In this document: positions 57,354-64,000 of the stretch, in pieces
How positions within the stretch are numbered: position 1 is the first letter of the stretch
Layout of the letters: every line of letters starts with the position of its first letter
DNA from: Omphalotus guepiniiformis
Lineage: Eukaryota; Basidiomycota; Agaricomycetes; Agaricales; Omphalotaceae
Reading direction: 5' to 3'
DNA length: 64,000 nucleotides
Assembly (NCBI GenBank): GCA_028554645.1
Contig: JAQOOI010000016.1
Coordinates: 868,001 to 932,000, forward strand
Position numbers and translations under genes: made by a program
The notes under the pieces: generated by a model
Seen by the model: the letters and a program-made list of their open reading frames with translations, nothing else
Databases searched by the model: none
Told to the model about the DNA's origin: nothing

Positions 57354-59379
57354 TTCTGAAATGTATAGACGAGTGAGCGACGCAAGTTAAAAGTTTGCTG
57401 CGATGTTATTTCAGTGGCATGCAGAAGTGTCTTTTATATGCGCAAGCTCCTGCACTGGTTCTCGTTGGAGTACAATTCAATCGCGAGAAGGATTGGAGCT
57501 TGAACAAATTGCGACTTCCTTTCGAAAAGCTGTTCATGAGTCTTCGGGTTTGACTTGGAAGTATAGCTTGGAAGTATTGCTCGAAAGTTTGATCATCAGC
57601 TGTTAGAAGATTCAATTCAAGCTGACTGTCTATTGCGTTTATACAACAATCCCGGATCTGGGTTGTGGATGAATGCGCTCTTGTATTATCCAAGTAACGG
57701 ACATTTTTGAAGCTCACCGCCCGACCTGATATCAGGGTGTTCTGCCCTTGATTCTGATAGCTAAAAGATCCGGTATAGCAAGTTGCGCTTCAAGTTAAAG
57801 TGTCAATGCAGGCGTTGAACAAGGTCTGGTGGACACTTCTAAGTTCTAAGTAGGTGATGCAGGAGGTGATTAGAGGAGATGCTGAAAAGCTGTTCATGAG
57901 AGTTCGAGTTTGAGTGGGAAGTTCACTTTGCGGGTATTCGATTTCAACTCCATTTCAATTCGCGAGACCCACCATCGACTTCCAAGCACAGCGACTGGGT
58001 ACAATCGCACCTTGCGGGCATACACCCACATATTTTCGACATCTAGAACTCCCTTAAACTTAACCTATTGGGTAAAGACGGCATAGAGCGTTGGTATATT
58101 ATTACATGTTTTGATGCTTATTCCAACCCAAACGATCATAGTACTTACCCTTATGTTGTCTGCTAGTGGATGTTGACGTTCACTTACAATCATAATGCCT
58201 GTCTACCAATGGCGTGACACTCCACCCTTCTTATTGAGCACCGAAAACAAAGACATGTAGTCACTATTCAGAATCAATAAAAGTTGACAGCTGGTCTGGT
58301 TCTCCCGATTCCAAGAAACTAGGAGGTGCAGTTTTCTGAAATCGATAACACAACCTTTTCCAGCGCAAGTCTTGAAAAGAGAGGCTTCTCCAATCAGAGT
58401 TGGCACGACCATCAGCCTGGTTGGACAAAGACACAAGAATCAGGCTGGGTGCGATGGCGGAGATCGGTCAATGATTGCGTCGTAGAACAGAACAGAAGAG
58501 GCACGAAAGGATAAGCACCGGAGGTGTAGTAGGCGAATCTAAGGCCTTTTCTTTCAGCCTCGTATATGAATATGACAGGCGGTTTTAGCAAATAAGCCAC
58601 CTTAAACATACTATTACATTGCATGCCATCAGCTTTCGAAAGTTCCATGCTTTCAATTCTCTTGCCAACAACTGACTCCGGTCCGGGCTGTAAATGAATG
58701 CGTTCTTTAATTATCCAAAGTGAACAATCATCTTCGAAACTCACGGACACGAAACATAAAGAATTCGACGACCCGATATCGGGACATTCTACCCTTGCTT
58801 CTGAGAGATGGCCGGTCTGTAGAACATTCGAAGTTTTCGCGGAAAATGTGCCTGGATGTGCTGGCCTGATATATATGGTATGACGGTTCAATAGCATGGA
58901 AGTCCGTATACACTATCATTAGATGACCACCGGTCATTGATACATCACGACAAGAGGAATTATCACACATACAGTAGTAGACAGGCAGCTCGAACTTTGA
59001 AGACGCCAGCGTCTCATAGTTTAAAGGTTCCGGTGTGGTGACCCGCGCTTCAAGCATCAATGCAGCCGACAGTAAATTGTCTACGGATACTTTTGCGATG
59101 GGGCAGCAGTTGTTTATTGAAAAAGACCAATCGAAGTGTTTGCACACAATTTAGGGCCAGCTCGCATTGAAGGAGAATAGCGTAGAATTGTTCGATAGAA
59201 TGAGGCCATCTTGTACCAAAGACCTTCCTGGATGTTGACTCGCAGCTCAGCTAGGGTCGGATTCTCTGCAGGAATATCGTGAGTAGTATGCGGATTCCAA
59301 GCCACTTGAAGTCTCTTCATAGGCCTGACGAGGTGTATAAAAGTGATTGAGGTTGATTACATGCAAAAGCACCCGCAGA
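57354..59379. repeat. Upstream flank of copy F and a third, diverged flank without its gene
   Basis: 57400-57880 duplicates the copy E flank. 58640-59080 is a more diverged version in the same orientation, with the motifs gatgaatgcg, ccgatatcggg-like and ggttccggt in the same order. No lectin-like exons lie next to it on the side where they would be expected (57950-58600), so a family member was lost there or the flank moved alone. No coding gene was recognised. Confidence 0.5.
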
Positions 59380-60000
59380 GACTCTTGTCTGAACCCGCAT
59401 AGACGAACGCATTCCCCTTCAACGCCATAGGCAACGTCGAGGGCGAGACCTAGAGGGACGTTTGAACGCGCATATACTCGCAAACCTTCAACGGGTATAT
59501 CGTCCAGACCTGCGTCAATGGTCCGTTCAACTCAGGGGACCATTGGCAGAACGAATTCTGGGAATTCTGGAGATTGTTGAAACCGGCAAATGAGAAAAGC
59601 ATGGTACGCCGCTCGCTGTTGCGGGTTTGGAAGAGACCGGCAACGGTATGGTGAGTCCGCTGAGTGGAGCGAAAGAATCCACGAGTTTAGATTGAGCTGG
59701 CACCTTGTGCATGCATTCCGAATGTCTTTTCGCTACAGATCTATTTGCTGTTTTACGCGCCCGACCGCGTCTACAGCGAATATATCATCAACGGCCTAAC
59801 GAAGACTTTGACTGTCATCGGGGGCTCCAATGCACTCAGTGCATCACGAACAAGATATTTGTCGCCGTTCGTTCTCTTCAGCGGTGTATGCGATGGGAAG
59901 TACAAATGGTACGCATAGGTTGAGGGTGAATTTCTCTAGCGAGGGGGACCAAATACGCGCTTGATGAAGCTATCTGGGACTTGACACTGGCCATTGGAAT
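59380..60000 (+). pseudogene. Broken lectin-like copy G
   Basis: Plus-strand remnant of the family. Pieces equivalent to blade 1 (about 59400-59545; codons resembling IVQTCVNGPF), the linker (about 59610-59655; AVAGLEETGNG-like codons) and blade 2 (about 59740-59900; LLFYAPDRVYSEYI-like, then CTQCITNK) are present in order. The frame changes several times and stop codons interrupt it. The end has lost the SxGHWQTAGLPN codons except for a GHW-like scrap near 59985. It has the same orientation as copy D. Confidence 0.7.
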
Positions 60001-60698
60001 ACAGCTGGTCGCCGTGACTCTTCCAAATCAGTGATTGAGAGTAAGGATGTCGAGGTGATTGTGCAACGGATCGATTGATAGCAGTGAGTCTCTGAGAGCA
60101 GTGAACGTCCACCTTCATGCCAAAGGAATGTCTTGATCATTGGATGCGCGAAGCTTGAATTCGAAATATCTGTTGCTTTGAATGCATAACAACATTCGTA
60201 TGAGTTGCACCAAGGCTCATCGTGAAGGATTAGGGTTCTATCAACAGTGGAGCGAATCAGAGACACGTCGATAAGTATATAAGCAAGAATCTCATACAGA
60301 CACCCCAATTCAGTCTTATCCTCGATTCCTTCTGCATCCATGATCCAGTCCCCAGCGTCTACACTGAACAGTCGAATTCTGGCCCTATCCACTACGGCGA
60401 GACCTGGCAAAGAGAACTAGAGGCGGCAGAAAACATAGCAAGTTCGCGTTGAAATGGTCTCATTTATTATTTTACTTGCAAGCAAAGCCGAGCCAGAGGC
60501 ATATAGGCATATGGGAATGGGGCTGGGGTGGGTGGTCTCGACTGCTGACACGCTTATGCTGACGTGAAAATGTGAAATGCCGGCGGCAAAGAAAAGAAAA
60601 GTTGAGTGGTGCGATAAAATATTCGAGAGGTTCTTAAGGAAAGCGCGTTTCAACACTCGGTTCCGGAGAGTTTTTTCTCACTTTATTCGGAGTACTTC
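60001..60698. promoter_or_regulatory. Upstream region of ERG3
   Basis: About 700 bases between the broken lectin copy and the ERG3 start. Minus-strand frames (59970-60410, 60417-60656) have no motif. Promoter content is inferred from position. Confidence 0.4.
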
Positions 60699-62098
60699 AT
60701 GGATCTCGTACTCAATATCGCAGACAAATACTTCTTCGACGCTGTGTACGCTCAGCTCGTGCCAGTCTCCGCTTTTGGTTCGCCTTCGTCGAACGACTGG
60801 TCTTGGAATCATCTCGTGTCGTACCTCCCGCACCCACCGCTTTTCGATGATTCACTATACGTCTCGAGCTCTCTTAATGCCTCGCTTCATTCGCTACCGT
60901 CTAGCGTGGCTTCTATCTCTGCTTGGCCTCGCTCCTACATACCGCGTCAACTGCTCACTCTATTTGTGCTAACACTCATCGGTATCCATGTGCTGTACTT
61001 TGTTTTCGCATATCTGTCTTATGCGTTCATCTTCAACCACGAGATGATGAGGCATCCAAGGTTTTTAGACAATCAGGTGGGTGGAACCTACAGAGTATGT
61101 TCTTGTCACTGTCGCTCATTCTTATCCTTACAGGTCCGACTTGAAATCATGGCGTCTCTGAAAGCTTTCCCGGTGATGACTCTGCTCACCTTACCCTGGT
61201 TCGAAGCAGAGGTCCGAGGTTACTCTCGACTTTACGAAGATGTGGACACATACGGTTGGACATATCTTATTTTGAGCGTACCCTTGTCAGTACATCTCAC
61301 ATCCTCTTTTACACGTACATATCTCATTCCTTCAACAGCTTCCTCCTTTTCACCGACTACTGCATCTACTGGGTCCACCGATTCCTCCACCACCCTCTCA
61401 TCTACAAACCTCTCCATAAGCCTCATCACAAATGGATCAGTAAGTACTTTCTTTTTCCTTCCTTCCTCGCACCCGCATTGTATTGACATTCTATCTCTTC
61501 CCAGTTCCCACCCCTTTCGCCTCACACGCGTTCCACCCTGTTGACGGGTATTTCCAATCAGTTCCGTACCACCTTTTCATTTTCCTCTTCCCCATGCACC
61601 GCGTCCTCTACCTCGGTCTTTTCGTCGCTGTCAACTTTTGGAGTATCTTCGTGAGTTCCCACCATTTGCGTATATGTATCTACGTGTTCTCGACTCTTAC
61701 ACTGCACCCTCCTCCAGATCCACGACTCGGACATGATCACGGGTCATCCGCTTGAGAAAATCATCAACGGTCCCGCACATCACACGCTCCATCATATCTA
61801 CTTTACAGTCAATTATGGACAGGTGGGTTTTACTTATCTCTGCTTCTCAAGTCTTCAATCTCCATTCTTCCACAATTCTTCCGGAGCAAAGTTTTTTTGG
61901 TTTCCTTGTATGAGGTGATGACTCACGCGCGTTTTTTTTTAGTACTTCACTTGGGCGGACCGTGTCGGCAACTCGTACCGTCACCCTGAAGCTTCTCTTG
62001 ATCCTCTCCTTGAGGTGAAGATGAGAGAACGTGGGGAACGTGAGAAGAGAGAAGAGGCAGAGGCTAAGGCTGCTAAGAAGGGTGGTAAAGCTCAGTGA
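60699..62098 (+). CDS. ERG3: C-5 sterol desaturase
   Basis: Exons 60699-61076, 61134-61285, 61339-61439, 61505-61650, 61718-61822 and 61943-62098; 345 residues, the usual size. An ER membrane di-iron enzyme that introduces the C-5 double bond in ergosterol synthesis. The three His boxes are complete: HRFLHH (190-195), HKPHHK (203-208) and HHTLHH (280-285), with the family end [20 protein letters not shown] across the last intron. The N-terminal part has two hydrophobic helices ([20 protein letters not shown]). The tail is Lys/Glu-rich, ending KKGGKAQ, compatible with ER retention by lysines. The phase-2 join after exon 2 gives [16 protein letters not shown]. Confidence 0.95.
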
Positions 62099-62432
62099 AA
62101 GTGAGGTAAATTGTATTCATCCTAGAATGTTTCTTTTGGAGAAAGGGCGTAAAATGCGTATTTAACGAAGTCGATCTGTAGAATTGGATGAGGGAAGAGA
62201 GAGTGGAAAAAGTAGCTACAACATAACGTCTACTTAACGACCCTTTACATGTTATTTGCTTTTCTAACTAATACCCAGTCTGTTTTGTATATATCACAAT
62301 ATTTGCTTTTCGGAGTCTTGCTGTGAATGTTCCACTCAGGTTTGTTTGACTGCTTCACTAGGTCATTATTGTTCCTAAATCCAACCTGAATTCGTCATTC
62401 AACCTCTACTCGACTACATTATCACCATTGCT
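62099..62432. other. Convergent 3' region of ERG3 and YIF1
   Basis: 334 bases between two stop codons. No gene seen. Confidence 0.5.
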
Positions 62433-63681
62433 TTACACCCTAACCAAGAACAACATATAAGCAAACTGACAACCAGCCTCGATCAGCAAGAAACTGATTC
62501 TTCTCCTCCTGAGTCCCGGACTGATCGTTGCTGTCGAGTTTGTGTTGAGGGCTGCAGCGGGGTCGGGAAGTACGAGGGACCGGAGAGAGCGAAGAAGGAA
62601 GAGCCCGTTGGCGAAGAAGAAGTAGAAGAAGACGATGTAGTAGAGTGCGCCGGAGAGGTAGAGGTAGGAGGAGATTATAGTGAGGATTACGCTGGTGGCC
62701 AAGTTAGAACAGGGCGAGTAGGATGAGGGGAAGGAAGAGCTCACCCGACGAATTTGTAGCCCGAGTAAGCGATTATGTCGACTGCTTGGGAGCTTGCTTG
62801 GACGTTGAGGAGGTAGCAGCCGATGTAGACGAACAGAAAATCGACAAAGACAACGCCTAGTGCGGATGAAGCGGATTCACCTAGAACCTAAACGTATTCT
62901 GTTTCTTAGAAAACGCGTAAACGATGAGTGCTTTTGGATTAAGACATACCTTTGGATGAAATCTCGCGTGTAGACCTGAATGGAAGGCGGCGATGAGGAT
63001 ATACGTTACGAATGCCATGACTGCGGAAGTAAAATCAGTGTTTAGTCGTATGCAAGGTTGATTTTCTGCACGCACGAGGGATGTACAAGTCGGGACTGTT
63101 GATGTCGTCTCTAGGATCCTGATACTCCGTTTGTCCTTGCTCTGAGCGGCGGACACGTCGTGACCATGACTTGTGCGTCCACGGAAATACGACCAACTTG
63201 AGTTTATGAATCACATACGAGTTTGAGACATTAAAATGGTGTTTGATACTCGTTAGAGGTATTATTCCACCAAACTACGACGATATGAGTCAACAAGTGT
63301 ATAACCTGCAAGTAAATCTCGTGTACAACTCACGTTTTTCTGCACATACTCCTGTCCAGCGGCAACAGCGCTACTCCCTAGCTGCATACCGAACTGAGCT
63401 GTGGCATCGTTCATTCCCCAGGCCGCAAAATCAGGTTGGGGCACGAAAGAAGGCTGCTGAGTCGGAGGCGGTGGGTGCAGCTGAGAATTGTGCTGGAAGG
63501 GAGAAGTCATGTATGCTGGGACATTTTGTGGTTGTTGCTGCTGATGCTGATGCTGATGCTGGGGACCAGGAGAAGAGGAATATCGTTGATATGAGTGAGG
63601 AGATGAAGGAGTAGAAGGAGGCTCTGGGATGTAAGCCGGGTGGGTTGGCACTGGATGGCGAAGAGGTGGAGGAGAGGACAT
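62433..63681 (-). CDS. YIF1: YIF1-family Golgi/COPII vesicle membrane protein
   Basis: Exons 63681-63334, 63274-63076, 63020-62950, 62887-62745 and 62691-62433; 339 residues. Yif1 partners Yip1 in ER-Golgi vesicle traffic. An N-terminal Pro/Gln/His-rich, probably disordered segment (with QHQHQHQQQQPQ) is followed by the YIF1 core: ATAQFGMQLGSSAVAAGQEY, HFNVSNSYVIHKLKLVVFPW and SPDLYIPLMAFVTYILIAAF. Then come further helices (VVFVDFLFVYIGCYLLNVQ, ILTIISSYLYLSGALYYIVF) and the end MLFLVRV, about five membrane segments. I start at MSSPPPLRHPV. An upstream in-frame ATG at 63708 would add nine residues but overlaps the telobox-like motif. Confidence 0.93.
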
Positions 63682-63685
63682 GTTT

Positions 63686-63734
63686 AACCCTAACCCGACA
63701 ACTGACACGACACGCTATTAATAAACCCTAACCC
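63686..63734. promoter_or_regulatory. Pair of telobox-like motifs (aaccctaaccc)
   Basis: Aaccctaaccc occurs at 63686-63696 and aaaccctaaccc at 63723-63734. They lie between the divergent YIF1 and methyltransferase genes, the first only 5 bases from the YIF1 ATG. Such interstitial telomere-type words are known upstream of translation-related genes in fungi and plants; the function here is inferred. Confidence 0.6.
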
Positions 63735-63799
63735 GAGCCACGTAGTAAGTATAATAAATTAAATTCGTCGTCTAATTTTTTCTTCCTTAGGACTACACG

Positions 63800-64000
63800 A
63801 TGTCGACGGTCAAGGTGACCTCTTACCCAGCCATAAAAAATGCACCTCTCGTGGGTCTCGTAGAGGGCAATGGCTCTTTCAACAACATTCATCTTGCCGC
63901 TCTCGTCCTCTTTGTTCCATGGCTCGTGAAACGTCTGTTACCCCTGGTTAACCGCGGAGGGTTCAAGACGTATCTCTTTATTCTCATATTGACTGGTCTT
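63800..64000 (+). CDS. Probable sphingolipid C9-methyltransferase (5' part)
   Basis: Only the first 67 codons lie in the window. A 5' leader intron probably ends at the cttag just before. The protein starts MSTVKVTSYPAIKNAPLVGL, with EGNGSFNNIHLAALVL and a hydrophobic segment followed by GGFKTYLFILILTGL. This resembles my memory of the fungal sphingolipid C9-methyltransferase start (a Tyr-Pro-Ala-Ile-Asn-Ala-Pro-Leu motif, then two membrane helices). That enzyme adds the C9 methyl group of fungal glucosylceramide. The catalytic cyclopropane-synthase-like domain is not visible here, so this rests on the start only. Confidence 0.6.
   Translation, partial: MSTVKVTSYPAIKNAPLVGLVEGNGSFNNIHLAALVLFVPWLVKRLLPLVNRGGFKTYLFILILTGL

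Noticed and set aside
1..64000. tRNA, rRNA, CRISPR or bacterial operon features
   Set aside because: None seen. The gene structure is eukaryotic throughout. tRNA genes were only looked for by eye, so a small one could be missed.

Overview
The window is nuclear DNA of a filamentous fungus, most likely an agaricomycete basidiomycete. Genes are dense and on both strands. They are split by many short introns (about 46-75 bases) with GTRNGT donors. FunK1-type kinase genes, an HNH_2 gene and class A FAD monooxygenases are families I associate with mushroom-forming fungi. No organelle, bacterial or viral signature was seen, and I recognise no tRNA, rRNA or intact transposon.

Layout: 1-1576, 3' part of UTP22/Nrap (+); 2095-2661, a decayed alpha/beta-hydrolase (+); 2901-3868, a small four-pass membrane protein (-); 5162-5576, RPL38 (-), divergent from the P5A-ATPase SPF1 (5811-10655, +); 10921-12919, a site-2 protease (-). 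Next come two paralogous FAD monooxygenases (13561-15006 and 21739-23184, both +). Between them lie a zinc-binding protein (+), the inositol-pentakisphosphate 2-kinase IPK1 (-) and a fungal membrane protein (+). Then 23695-27612, mitochondrial Lon protease (+); 28288-31559, two FunK1-related genes (-), one a chimera; 32396-33686, a Rossmann-fold NAD(P)-binding protein (-); 33887-37726, a CSC1/OSCA channel (+); 37884-38972, a possible proteasome assembly chaperone (-); 39224-40584, an HNH-nuclease-domain protein (-), with a dead copy near 32.0-32.3 kb; 41092-41936, a CCCH zinc-finger protein (-); 43033-44971, coatomer delta (+).

From 45.3 to 60 kb is the accessory part: six intact genes and one broken copy of a small secreted lectin-like family, with an F-box gene and a 60-bp inverted repeat between them. 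The family grew by tandem duplication of about 2-kb units, and the flanks are still recognisable. From 60.7 kb the conserved genes resume: ERG3 sterol C-5 desaturase (+), YIF1 (-), and the start of a probable sphingolipid C9-methyltransferase (+).

Most of the window is housekeeping: ribosome biogenesis, ER P5A transport, COPI/Golgi traffic, mitochondrial proteolysis, and sterol or sphingolipid metabolism. The notable points are the lectin-like array and the splice sites. Two introns in essential-type genes (SPF1 and Lon) restore the conserved frame only with a GG acceptor. One UTP22 intron has no canonical frame-keeping solution. The SPF1 start codon is split by an intron, three genes have a first coding exon holding only ATG, and two introns use GC donors. 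All exon coordinates were worked out by eye from frame continuity and family conservation.
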